Below, piece after piece: positions 32,501 to 39,938 of a DNA stretch of 53,207 nt. Made by a program: the position numbers and the translations under genes. The notes under the pieces were generated by a model, which made no database searches, was not told the origin of the DNA, and saw only the letters and a list, made by a program, of their open reading frames with translations. The stretch is from positions 1 to 53,207 of the forward strand of contig NZ_JAIXST010000276.1 in the NCBI RefSeq assembly GCF_027484545.1, in the 5' to 3' direction. The DNA comes from Runella sp. (GTDB taxonomy: Bacteria > Bacteroidota > Bacteroidia > Cytophagales > Spirosomataceae). Within the stretch, counting starts at the first letter, position 1. Every line of letters begins with the position of its first letter.

Positions 32501-33544
32501 ACCAATGATACTATGAAATTTGACGCAATCGTAGGCAATCCGCCTTATCAAGTAACCACTGAAGGGACGAGTGACAATCCTATATATCATTTATTCATGG
32601 ACATCGCTTTCAAAACTTCTGATAAAGTAACATTTATAACACCAGCTCGGTTTTTATTTAATGCGGGGAAAACACCAAAGGAATGGAACTCAAAAATTCT
32701 TAAAGACCCACATTTTAAAGTAATTTGGTATGAGAGTGATAGTACAAAAGTGTTTCCAAATGTGGATATTAAGGGAGGCGTAGCTGTTACTTTCAGAGAT
32801 AAACAGCAAGCATTCAATAAAATTGGAACGTTTACACCATATCCTCTATTGAGCATTATTTTGAGTAAAGTAATATCTTCATCAAATTTTTATTCAATTG
32901 ATAGTATAATACATTCTCAAAATAAATTCAAGTTAAATGTATTGTATAACGATTTCCCAAATTATAAAAGCATTATAGGAAGTAATGGAACGGAAAAACG
33001 ATTAACAACTTTAATTTTTGAACAACTCGAAGTTTTTAAGGAAAATGCCACCGGCGATAATGAAATTCAAGTTCTTGGTCTGATAAAAAACAATAGAATT
33101 TACCGATACATCCACACAAAATATATTGAAGAGCATATATGCTTGTATAAATATAAGGTTTTTTTACCATTTAGTAATGGCTCTGGGATTTTTGGAGAAA
33201 CCTTATCATCACCTGTTATTGGCAAACCATCTATTGGCTTCACACAATCATTCATTTGCATTGGGAATTTTGAATCTTTAAATGAGGCAGAGGCTTGTGA
33301 TAAATATATAAAATCCAAATTTACCAGAGCCATGTTAGGTACGTTAAAAGTGACACAGCATAATAGTAAAGATGTCTGGAAGTTCGTCCCATTACAAGAC
33401 TTTACAAACAAGTCAGATATAGATTGGAGCAAGTCTATTTCGGAGATAGACAGGCAGTTGTATAGTAAATATGACTTGACCACAGAAGAGATTGGTTTTA
33501 TAGAAAGCATGATAAAGCCAATGGCAGAAAAAACACAGGAGTAA
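29558..33544 (+). CDS. GIY-YIG-like, SF2 helicase and Eco57I-type methylase fusion
   Basis: A 1328-residue multidomain enzyme. Residues ~1-115 look like a T5orf172/GIY-YIG nuclease (IYVFRINDEAHRGCLKIGET). Residues ~150-560 are an SF2 ResIII-type translocase: MRFGKTLSALQV (Walker A-like), CIIVDEAHEG, HLSGTPFN and YMQTIFRVQTP. A charged coiled coil (about 685-715) follows. Residues ~820-1328 form an N6-adenine methylase with TPWRVVNMHLGD, an unusual motif I region (LEINSKSGLYPLY) and NPPY motif IV (about residue 994), then target recognition. The part after about 32,590 is much more AT-rich than that before. It combines nuclease, translocase and methylase like single-chain type I/IIG enzymes. 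A diverged copy of its C-terminal end lies at 34315-34416. Confidence 0.85.
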   Translation: MKFTSSLKLKLIYVFRINDEAHRGCLKIGETTSDNDNIWGLEPNSSALNKAAKKRIDQYTQTAGIAYDLLYTEVAVYAQKGTIKAFSDAEVHQVLIRSGIKRKTFDTKNNANEWFITDLETVKKAIAAVKQGKESLHAGEVTDTQNPVLFRPEQKEAIEKTIKQFKKGNEMLWFAKMRFGKTLSALQVVKEHKFARTLILTHRPVVDKGWFEDFGKIFYDSPQYSYGSKNQGNSFSTLEKGCQTKESKYIYFASMQDLRGSELVGGNFNKNDQLFGTLWDCIIVDEAHEGTQTDLGKNVLDVLKKANTKILHLSGTPFNLLDNYKEEEIYTWDYVMEQKAKAEWDKIHFGDPNPYASLPKLNIYTYDLGKLLHEYIDEEVAFNFREFFRVTDTGSFLHQKDVLSFLNLICKKDPASNYPYSTDEYRDNFRHSLWMVPGVKEAKALSKMLNNHAVFGQFKIVNVAGDGDEEETNEEALHKVEKAIGDKPHETYTITLSCGRLTTGVSVKAWTAVFMLSGSHNTSASGYMQTIFRVQTPATINGKVKEECFVFDFAPDRTLKVIAETAKVSAKAGKTSGEDRTIMGEFLNFCPIIDIHGSQMRSYDVNGMLEQLKKVYVERVVRNGFEDTYLYNNDQLMKLQSIDLEEFDGLKKIIGSTKAMPKSGDIDVNNQGFTNEEYEELEKAQKKNKKELTDEQKRLIEEKNKKKEIRDSAVSILRGISIRMPLLIYGAEVTNEETEISIDNFADLVDNHSWEEFMPKGVTKQTFRKFKKYYEPDVFRAAGKRIRALARAADHLSVEERIERITSIFGTFRNPDKETVLTPWRVVNMHLGDCLGGYVFLDENREKTIAHPNYVSHGEVTESVFSPKALILEINSKSGLYPLYITYSIFRNRLKDRYPDQDANTLTITQQQALWDKTVAENVFVICKTPMAKTITKRTLVGFRKANVNTHHFEDLVNQITHKADNFIKKVKKGQTYWKANTNDTMKFDAIVGNPPYQVTTEGTSDNPIYHLFMDIAFKTSDKVTFITPARFLFNAGKTPKEWNSKILKDPHFKVIWYESDSTKVFPNVDIKGGVAVTFRDKQQAFNKIGTFTPYPLLSIILSKVISSSNFYSIDSIIHSQNKFKLNVLYNDFPNYKSIIGSNGTEKRLTTLIFEQLEVFKENATGDNEIQVLGLIKNNRIYRYIHTKYIEEHICLYKYKVFLPFSNGSGIFGETLSSPVIGKPSIGFTQSFICIGNFESLNEAEACDKYIKSKFTRAMLGTLKVTQHNSKDVWKFVPLQDFTNKSDIDWSKSISEIDRQLYSKYDLTTEEIGFIESMIKPMAEKTQE

Positions 33545-33599
33545 GAAGGCTGTAGGGCTTGCCACACCCTGTAAAAACAACTAATCTAACTTTGTGCAG

Positions 33600-34176
33600 A
33601 TGGATGACAAAAGACTCTATATTATTGCGGGATGCAACGGGGCAGGGAAAACGACGGCATCTTTTACAATTTTACCTGAAGTTTTGGACTGTAAAGAATT
33701 TGTCAATGCCGACGAAATCGCAAAAGGGCTATCCCTTTTTCAGCCTGAAAAAGTTTCGTTTGAAGCAGGACGAATCATGTTGCACCGAATAAACGAGTTG
33801 CTTGCTGAAAATGAGAATTTTGCATTTGAAACGACGTTGTCCACCCGAAGTTACAAGAACAAAATAATCGAAGCAAAGGAAAAAGGGTATCGAGTTACGT
33901 CATTATTTTTTTGGCTTCAAAATAGTGAATTGGCCAAAGAACGGGTCAAAATCAGAGGGAGGGCACAATATCGAACCCGAAGTTATTGAAAGGCGATATG
34001 TCAAAGGGATTAGAAATCTGTTCGATATTTATCTTCCAATTGTAGATGGCGCTTTAATTTTTGACAACTCTAAGGGGAGGCATGAACTCTTGGCCGAAAA
34101 ACAAACCGGCAGCTTATTGATCGTTATAAATGAAGAGAAGTTTAACCTTTTAAGGAATTATTATGAACACAAATGA
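33600..34176 (+). pseudogene. zeta-toxin family kinase, frameshifted
   Basis: An ATG at 33600 starts DDKRLYIIAGCNGAGKTTAS, with Walker A (GCNGAGKTT), then EFVNADEIAKGLS and NFAFETTLSTRSY, typical of chromosomal zeta-like P-loop kinases of Bacteroidota. After AKERVKIR the frame runs out at 33989, while another frame continues with GGHNIEPEVIERRYVKGIRN, FDNSKG and a normal end at 34176. Family members have about three residues (as in RVxEGGHNI) between these parts, so 8 nt seem missing near 33956. That makes the toxin inactive as read, unless it is a sequencing error. A -7-like TAACTTTG is at 33587-33594. Confidence 0.8.
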
Positions 34177-34318
34177 AATTCAAACTGAAGAGAAACGTAA
34201 AATTTTGAAAGGATTGGAGAAGGCTTACGAAAAACTTTTGGAATTTAAGAGGTTAAAAAACAGTGAATTAGTTGTTTTACGTGATAACAAAATCGTAAAA
34301 ATCAAACCCCAACCATAG
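34163..34318 (+). CDS. 51-residue partner of the zeta-like toxin
   Basis: An ATG at 34163 overlaps the last codons of the toxin gene and opens a 51-residue frame: NTNEIQTEEKRKILKGLEKA, YEKLLEFKRLKNSELVVLRD, then KIVKIKP and stop (TAG 34316-34318). Small basic-acidic proteins of this pattern (a helical ExxxxLEKAYxxLxxFKxxKNSxLVV core) commonly accompany zeta-like kinases in Bacteroidota and are likely the antitoxin. Its frame is intact although the toxin is broken. The gene ends inside the leftover methylase segment. Family recognised from pattern only. Confidence 0.7.
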   Translation: MNTNEIQTEEKRKILKGLEKAYEKLLEFKRLKNSELVVLRDNKIVKIKPQP

Positions 34319-34416
34319 ACCCGCAGCTATACCGCAAATATGGCCTCTCCGAAGCCAAGGTGGTGTTTATGGAAAGTATAATAAAACCCATGGCCGAGAA
34401 CGAAAAAACGGAGTGA
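34315..34416 (+). pseudogene. leftover 3' end of a helicase-methylase gene
   Basis: The frame reads IDPQLYRKYGLSEAKVVFME, then SIIKPMAENEKTE and TGA (34414-34416). It aligns with the C-terminal end of the intact methylase fusion (IDRQLYSKYDLTTEEIGFIE, then SMIKPMAEKTQE). About half of positions agree and DNA differs, so it is a diverged allele, not a recent copy. It is far more GC-rich than the intact gene's own 3' part. It shows that the region between (target-recognition end plus toxin pair) was inserted or exchanged. Confidence 0.85.
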
Positions 34417-34420
34417 TAAA

Positions 34421-35734
34421 ATGGAATACATGCGACAATCTTACTACCTCTTGCTCACAGGGCTATTGACCTTTAGCATGGCTTGCCAAAAGTCTGCCAA
34501 CGAAGCCACTACTTTTGCCCCCAAATTTAAACTCATTCCTGCCGATACGGTGCATTTCAACAACTTTGTGGACTGCAATATGGCCGAGGCGTGGGTGGGC
34601 GATACCTTTCGAATTTTTCCCGGCAAGTACGGCGAAGACCCCGTTTGGGGATACTCGCACGAGTTGAAATTTGCCGATGGTCGCCACGCTGAAGAAGCAT
34701 TTCACCGTAAAGCCAATGAATTTACCGAACCCAAAATGCCGCCAAACGCTCCTATTGGCCAGAAGGGACTGCACGGAGCTGCTTGGTTTGAGACCGTCTA
34801 TCAAGACCCTAAAGACGTCTCGGGCAAAACCCTCTACGCCGTTTATCACAACGAAAACTACCCCGCGACCCTCCCCTACGACTCCAAAACAGGCGAAGGC
34901 TACATTGACCATAAATGGCCCGAAGGACTCACAGGTCCCAAATCACCCGCCGCCGTATGTCGCATCGGCATTATGAAGTCAACTGACGGTGGACGTAGCT
35001 GGGATAACAAAGGGCTATTTATCGAAGACCTCCAACCCCGCATGATTCTCAAACCGCACAACACCTCCAAAACCTTTGCGGGAGGCGTCGGCGACCCGTC
35101 GGCGGTAGCAGTCGGCGAGTACTTGTATTTGTTTTATGGTGAATATGGCTTTCCGGGTATATACGACGAAGCCGCCTACAAACGAGAGGACGAATACAAA
35201 GGTCAGTGTATCAGTGTGGCTCGCATCGCACTCAGAGATTTAGACAATCCCGTTGGAAAAGCGCTGCGCTGGAATGGGAAAGAATTCAGTGCGGCTTATA
35301 ACGGTTTTGGTGCGTCCATTGCCTCCTTGCAGATTCCTTCCGGCGAAGGCGGCGGCCCGGCCTCTTCTCCCACGGGCGGTTTTCACTGGGGGCCTTCGGT
35401 CAGTTGGAACACCTATCTCAACTGTTGGGTAATGCTCATGGGAAAAGTAACGGGCAGCTCATGGAAAGGCAGTAGCGTGTATATTTCGTTCAATAAAAAC
35501 AAAGACTTAGGCGAAGGCAACAATTCCCAAGCATGGACAAAGCCGCAACTATTACTTGACAAACCCGGCTTCATTATGTGGTATCCATCTCTCCAACCCA
35601 TGAACACCCCTGAAGACATCGCTCAAAAACACACTTGTATGCGCTTAGGCCAAAAAGCCCGCCTCTACATTAAGTACATTAAACCAGAAAAAAGCGATTA
35701 TATGTCGGAGTATATCATTGAGTTTGAGAAATAG
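34421..35734 (+). CDS. lipoprotein with Asp-box, propeller glycosidase-like
   Basis: A 437-residue protein; start at 34421 or, with a more usual signal, at 34430 (MRQSYYLLLTGLLTFSMAC), giving a lipoprotein signal ending in a lipobox-like SMAC. The mature part has IMKSTDGGRSWDNKG, an Asp-box/BNR motif, and aromatic motifs (GGVGDPSAVAVGEYLYLFYG, FHWGPSVSWNTYLNCWVMLM) like five-bladed propellers of the GH43/GH130/sialidase-like type. It is expected to be in the outer membrane or periplasm. I cannot name its substrate or catalytic residues. Its start directly follows the methylase remnant. Confidence 0.75.
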   Translation: MEYMRQSYYLLLTGLLTFSMACQKSANEATTFAPKFKLIPADTVHFNNFVDCNMAEAWVGDTFRIFPGKYGEDPVWGYSHELKFADGRHAEEAFHRKANEFTEPKMPPNAPIGQKGLHGAAWFETVYQDPKDVSGKTLYAVYHNENYPATLPYDSKTGEGYIDHKWPEGLTGPKSPAAVCRIGIMKSTDGGRSWDNKGLFIEDLQPRMILKPHNTSKTFAGGVGDPSAVAVGEYLYLFYGEYGFPGIYDEAAYKREDEYKGQCISVARIALRDLDNPVGKALRWNGKEFSAAYNGFGASIASLQIPSGEGGGPASSPTGGFHWGPSVSWNTYLNCWVMLMGKVTGSSWKGSSVYISFNKNKDLGEGNNSQAWTKPQLLLDKPGFIMWYPSLQPMNTPEDIAQKHTCMRLGQKARLYIKYIKPEKSDYMSEYIIEFEK

Positions 35735-35746
35735 AGATAAATTTTG

Positions 35747-35774
35747 TCAGGCTGAAGCGCCTGATTGTTTGTTG
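35747..35774 (+). terminator. terminator after the Asp-box lipoprotein gene
   Basis: A 6-bp stem (TCAGGC / GCCTGA) with a 6-nt loop is followed by TTGTTTGTTG, located 13 nt after the stop. The stem is short. Confidence 0.45.
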
Positions 35775-35811
35775 ATTAAATAGTTTATGTTCCTTACCCC
35801 TACTTTACCCC

Positions 35812-37134
35812 ATGAGCACGAAAAAGAAAGTACTCTTTGCCCTTTTAGCTATCCCCCTCATCGGCATAGGCTACGCCGCCAATTACGCTTATCGCTACGC
35901 GCTGATTGGGGCGGGATACAATGCCAAAACCGTTTGTTCATGCGTGTTTGTGTCAGGGCGGAGTTTGGAATCAGTCGTGGCGGAGGATTTATACGGGATT
36001 CCGTATGGTACCAAAACCATTGATACGGTTGCAAAAACAGCCACGGCGACTCTTTTTGGGATTGCCTCCAAAACGGCGCTTTATCGCCCCAAGTTAGGTT
36101 GTACGATTTTGAATGAAATGACTGCCGAAGAACTTCGCCAACAACCCAGCATCACGGCAAGTAGTACACCAACGGAGGTCTTGACGGATTCTGTATTACC
36201 ACCATCTCAACAAGACGCCATCAAAAAAACGTTGGATTGGGCATTTGCTGAGCCTGATCCCAAACATCCCGTTCGTACGCGGGCGGTAGTGGTTTTGCAC
36301 AAAGGGAAAATAGTGGCTGAACGCTACGCCAACGGCATTACCCCAACGACGGCATTGACGGGCTGGTCCATGACCAAAAGCGTGACCAATGCCATGATGG
36401 GTATGTTAGTAAAAGATGGAAAATTGGACGTAAACAAACCCGCCCCTGTCATGGAGTGGGCGAATGACAACCGAAAGATAATTACGCTGGATAACTTGTT
36501 AAGAATGAGCAGCGGCCTGAAGTTTGATGAGGTGTACAGCGGAGTCAGTGACGCTACCAAGATGCTGTTCAGCGTGGCCGGTGCTGGAAAATATGCTATT
36601 CAAAGCCCCGTGGAAGTGCCGCCTGCTACGAAATGGTATTATTCGAGTGGCACGAGCAATATTTTACAGGAAATCATTCGTCGGCAGAGTAAAACTCATG
36701 CGGAGTATTTGAATTTCCCGCATCAACGACTGTTTCAAAAGTTAGGAATGAACACTGCCCACTTAGAACCCGACCCATCAGGTACGTTTGTAGGTTCTTC
36801 GTTTTTGTATGCTTCGGCCCGCGATTGGGCTAAGTTTGGACAATTGTACGCGCAGGATGGTATTTGGAAAGGCGAACGCCTGTTGCCCGAAGGTTGGGTC
36901 GCGTATTCGTCCCGCGAAACGCCTCATTCAGAAGGCAAGTACGCAGCCCAATTTTGGATTTATGTACGAAAAGATGGCTTACCTGCCGACAGCTTTACTA
37001 TGAATGGTTTTGAAGGGCAATTTGTGTTGATTATTCCTTCTAAACAATTGGTAGCTGTACGTTTGGGATGCAGCCCCGAAGAAAAATACTTTGACGAAGT
37101 GAAGTTCTTTAAAGAAATTGCAGCGGCCTTTTAA
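35812..37134 (+). CDS. serine hydrolase of the beta-lactamase family
   Basis: A 440-residue protein with an N-terminal signal or membrane anchor (KVLFALLAIPLIGIGYAANY). The catalytic motifs are GWSMTKSVTNAMMGM (SxxK, about residue 187), the second-motif region KWYYSSGTSNILQE (YxN-like YSS), and a C-terminal FEGQFVLIIPSKQ segment in place of KTG/HxG. Family members include class C beta-lactamase-like esterases, DD-peptidases and 6-aminohexanoate-dimer hydrolase-like enzymes. An SCVFVSGRSLESVVAEDL segment after the signal is shared with such Bacteroidota homologues. It probably acts in the periplasm. Substrate unknown. Confidence 0.88.
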   Translation: MSTKKKVLFALLAIPLIGIGYAANYAYRYALIGAGYNAKTVCSCVFVSGRSLESVVAEDLYGIPYGTKTIDTVAKTATATLFGIASKTALYRPKLGCTILNEMTAEELRQQPSITASSTPTEVLTDSVLPPSQQDAIKKTLDWAFAEPDPKHPVRTRAVVVLHKGKIVAERYANGITPTTALTGWSMTKSVTNAMMGMLVKDGKLDVNKPAPVMEWANDNRKIITLDNLLRMSSGLKFDEVYSGVSDATKMLFSVAGAGKYAIQSPVEVPPATKWYYSSGTSNILQEIIRRQSKTHAEYLNFPHQRLFQKLGMNTAHLEPDPSGTFVGSSFLYASARDWAKFGQLYAQDGIWKGERLLPEGWVAYSSRETPHSEGKYAAQFWIYVRKDGLPADSFTMNGFEGQFVLIIPSKQLVAVRLGCSPEEKYFDEVKFFKEIAAAF

Positions 37135-37200
37135 TGATACGTAGAGCCGCACTATTTTGCGTCTCTACGTATCATTAGCCGCAAAATAGTGCGGCTCTAC
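37132..37200. repeat. two overlapping, mutually exclusive hairpins
   Basis: Stem 1 pairs 37132-37146 with 37163-37177 (15 bp, taatgatacgtagag). Stem 2 pairs 37141-37161 with 37180-37200 (21 bp, gtagagccgcactatttt... arm). The two share bases 37141-37146, so only one can form at a time. The element covers both stop codons of convergent genes and may act as a bidirectional terminator; its form is also like a dispersed palindromic repeat. Confidence 0.8.
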
Positions 37201-37655
37201 TGTTTGAATTTTAGCGTCAGCTTTGTCATGCGCGGAGGGTCATAGAGCGTGCTGCGGGTTTCCATCTCAAAATGGTCTTCATACACGTTTCGTGGGTAAA
37301 TGTTCCAACCGCCTGTTTTGGCAACCGTATCACGCAGAGCAATCACGTTTTGTTTTGTATAAAGTTCCCATTGAAATTTTTTGGTGTCAGCAGCATCCTT
37401 AAAATGCCCTTCAAAAACACCATTTGGCAAGAAACGCACCCAATCCATGTAGGCTTCAAATTCTATCCCGCTGATGTGGGGAATATGTTTCCCGTTTTTA
37501 AACACGGGGGCTTCATCCATCAGGATTTCCTGAATCTGCCATTTGGGTACGGCCGTCAGGCGCTTTTGGGCTTCCTGTACGTCGCTTGCTGGGCGATTGC
37601 AGGCCGTCAGTCCGGCAATAATCACTAAAAAAGATAAAATAAAGCGTTTATTCAT
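37197..37655 (-). CDS. hypothetical lipoprotein
   Basis: A 152-residue protein with a lipoprotein signal (MNKRFILSFLVIIAGLTAC, lipobox LTAC). The mature part is beta-rich with KWQIQEILMDEAPVFKNGK, VRFLPNGVFEGHF and TKLTLKFK at the end, a lipocalin-like small beta-barrel look. No named family recognised. It converges with the serine hydrolase, sharing a hairpin element, and is divergent from the WYL regulator gene. Confidence 0.75.
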   Translation of the reverse strand: MNKRFILSFLVIIAGLTACNRPASDVQEAQKRLTAVPKWQIQEILMDEAPVFKNGKHIPHISGIEFEAYMDWVRFLPNGVFEGHFKDAADTKKFQWELYTKQNVIALRDTVAKTGGWNIYPRNVYEDHFEMETRSTLYDPPRMTKLTLKFKQ

Positions 37656-37788
37656 GGTTTTTTGTCAATTTTGAAATCTTATTCAATACTATGATGTATC
37701 AGACAGTTTACAAAATTCTGCCTGAAAATAACTGTAAATTGCAGCCTCAAATCCTGATGACTATCGGGAGTAAATCTCAAAAACAGCT

Positions 37789-38739
37789 ATGAACCGCATC
37801 GACCGCCTCACCGCTATTTTGATTCAGTTACAATCCAAACGGGTCGTTAAAGCGCAGGAAGTAGCCGACCGTTTTGGTATCAGTTTGCGAACGGTTTATC
37901 GCGACATACGCGCGTTGGAAGAAGCAGGCGTACCCATTGGGGCCGAAGCCGGTATCAGCTATTTTTTGGAAGATTATCATTTGCCTCCCGTCATGTTTTC
38001 CAACGAAGAAGCAAGTGCGCTGCTTTTTGGGGCAAAACTCATTGGTAAAATGGCGGACGAATCTTTGCGTGAAGGGTTCGAGTCGGCCTTTTATAAGATT
38101 AAATCAGTGCTGAAACGCGCTGAAAAAGAGCACTTAGAAGACCTCGAAACCCGCGTAGCCGTGCTTGCTCGCCGACGAAATGAGCCATTTTCTTTAAACG
38201 TGCTGAATGAAATCCAACAGGCCATTGTCCGCCAGCAGGTGTTATGCATTGATTACGTCGCCAATTTTCAAAGCCAAAGTTCGCAACGCGAAATTGAGCC
38301 CATCGGTTTGGTTCATTACAGTTCTCATTGGCATTTGATTGCTTTTTGCCGTTTGCGTGGGGATTATCGCGATTTTCGAACCGACCGCATTCAGAGCCTG
38401 ACCAATACCGAGCAGTTTTTCCCGAAACAGAATTTACTCATGCTGCAAGCCTACCTCGACCGACTGCGGGTGCAGGAACATTTGGAAGAAGTTACGCTTT
38501 GGGTGCACAAAGGCGCGGCGTTGTTTATGCAGGAACAGCGCTATATTTGGGGGTTTATTTCGGAAGAGTCTCACGACAAATACATCAAAATGAAATTCAT
38601 GACGCAGTACTTTGAAGGAATGGGTCGTTGGCTGATGACGTTTGGCAAACACGTTAGTATAGAAAGCCCCCAAAAGATAAAAGAAATGATGCAAACTTTA
38701 GCCCTCGAAATTCAGGAACATTATCTGCAACCCTACTGA
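37789..38739 (+). CDS. YafY-type transcriptional regulator (HTH and WYL domains)
   Basis: A 316-residue cytoplasmic regulator. Residues 1-60 are a winged HTH of the DeoR/HTH_11 type (MNRIDRLTAILIQLQSKRVV, then FGISLRTVYRDIRALEEAGV). Residues ~140-310 are a WYL domain (VLCIDYVANFQSQSSQREIE, HWHLIAFCRLRGDYRDFR with TDRIQSL), a ligand- or nucleic-acid-binding module. Such YafY-like proteins often lie next to PhnB/VOC and GyrI-like genes, as here, and probably regulate them. Starts at the ATG at 37789, with no longer alternative. Confidence 0.93.
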   Translation: MNRIDRLTAILIQLQSKRVVKAQEVADRFGISLRTVYRDIRALEEAGVPIGAEAGISYFLEDYHLPPVMFSNEEASALLFGAKLIGKMADESLREGFESAFYKIKSVLKRAEKEHLEDLETRVAVLARRRNEPFSLNVLNEIQQAIVRQQVLCIDYVANFQSQSSQREIEPIGLVHYSSHWHLIAFCRLRGDYRDFRTDRIQSLTNTEQFFPKQNLLMLQAYLDRLRVQEHLEEVTLWVHKGAALFMQEQRYIWGFISEESHDKYIKMKFMTQYFEGMGRWLMTFGKHVSIESPQKIKEMMQTLALEIQEHYLQPY

Positions 38740-38822
38740 CATACCGTTGTCACTTGCCCCCTGTACCTTTGTTTCAGTTAAATAATCAACCAATTATTCA
38801 TCCTAAAACACAACGGACAACC

Positions 38823-39252
38823 ATGGCAGCAATCAATCCTTATCTAAACTTTATTGGGCAACACCGAAGAGGCTTTTAACTTTTACAAATCGGTCTTTGG
38901 TGGAGAATTTGCAATGATTCAGCGTTTTAAAGACACGCCTGAGGCAGACAAACTATCCGTCGAAGATCAAAACAAACTCATGCACATCGCCTTACCCATC
39001 GGTAATGGAAATGTGTTGATGGGAACTGACGCGTTGGAATCTATGGGACATACGCTTACTTTTGGCAATAACTTCTCGCTGTCTATCAGCGCCGACAGCA
39101 AAGAAGAAGCTGAAAAAATCTTTAATGGCTTGGCCGAAGGAGGTGATGTAGAAATGCCGTTACAGGATACCTTCTGGGGAGCTTACTTCGGAATGACCGC
39201 TGAAAAATTCGGTATCAAATGGTTGGTGAATTACGATTACCCCAAAAACTAA
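38823..39252 (+). pseudogene. VOC family (PhnB-like) protein with 1-nt frameshift
   Basis: The ATG at 38823 gives AAINPYLNFIG, the standard start of PhnB-like glyoxalase-fold proteins, but the frame ends at a TAA 18 codons on. A frame starting nominally at TTG 38854 continues with GNTEEAFNFYKSVFGGEF, HIALPIGNGNVLMGTDALES and FWGAYFGMTAEKFGIKWLVN. One extra G in the GGG at 38856-38858 explains both; without it the two parts join as one normal ~143-residue protein. Either a real mutation or a homopolymer sequencing error. VOC proteins bind a metal or small ligand; function here unknown. It lies between the YafY and GyrI-like genes. Confidence 0.85.
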
Positions 39253-39284
39253 ACTACTTTACTTAACCCCACAAAAAAACAGCC

Positions 39285-39734
39285 ATGATTATCAAAGAAA
39301 CGCAGCCTTTTAATGCGCTTACCTTCACAACGCAGGCTACCCTTCCTGAACTGAGTAAGTATGGTCCGGTTGGTCAGAAATTATGCAGCGAAGCCGAGCG
39401 ACTCGGTATACAACCCGGCGGCCTTCTTCAATGGAACTACTACGAAATAGACGGAAAGCCCGAAACGGTTTTTACGTTGGAGATAGCCTTACCTGTTCAT
39501 GAAAAAGAGGCAGAAGTGCAGGGTTTTGAAAGTAAGCCAATTCCTGCGATCAAATGCCTTTCATTGGTGCATGAAGGACCGTGGGAAAACTTGCCCCAAT
39601 CGTACGGAAAAGCGATGGGTTATCTTTCTGCCAATGATCTTACGATGACTGGTGAATGTCGGGAGATTTATGCAACGATAGATTTGGAAGAAACCGCCAA
39701 TAACATCACCGAAATTCAAATAGGAATTAATTAA
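39285..39734 (+). CDS. GyrI-like small-molecule-binding protein
   Basis: A 149-residue protein of the GyrI/AraC effector-binding (SOUL/SHS2-like) fold. Visible features are an N-terminal strand, a long helix with GPVGQKLCSEAERLG, GLLQWNYYEIDGKPETVFTL, EIALPV, IKCLSLVHEGPWENLPQSYG and a C-terminal IYATIDLE. Such domains bind small ligands. It follows the VOC gene by 32 nt and the YafY regulator on the same strand, a recurrent cluster. Ligand unknown. Confidence 0.85.
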   Translation: MIIKETQPFNALTFTTQATLPELSKYGPVGQKLCSEAERLGIQPGGLLQWNYYEIDGKPETVFTLEIALPVHEKEAEVQGFESKPIPAIKCLSLVHEGPWENLPQSYGKAMGYLSANDLTMTGECREIYATIDLEETANNITEIQIGIN

Positions 39735-39873
39735 GTGCTAAAGCACAACGGGGCTGCCCGTGCGGTTAATCGTTATTTGTCAACCGTTATCCGTTTAAAA
39801 TCAACGAATTATATCGAAGCAAATACCCTAAAACTTCTGCTCATTTACTTAACAGCCATTTACTGAATAAACA

Positions 39874-39921
39874 AAAGTGCGGAGTAGGGAAGAGGATTGA
39901 CTCTCCCTTACATCGCACTTT
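39874..39921 (-). terminator. terminator of the cupin gene (possibly bidirectional)
   Basis: Outer arms AAAGTGCG / CGCACTTT are perfect and inner arms (GTAGGGAAGAG / CTCTCCCTTAC) nearly so, giving about 19 paired bases. The minus strand continues with TGTTTATTC and the plus strand with CAGTTTTTAG. It lies just past the cupin stop at 39939. Confidence 0.65.
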
Positions 39922-39938
39922 CAGTTTTTAGTAACTTT

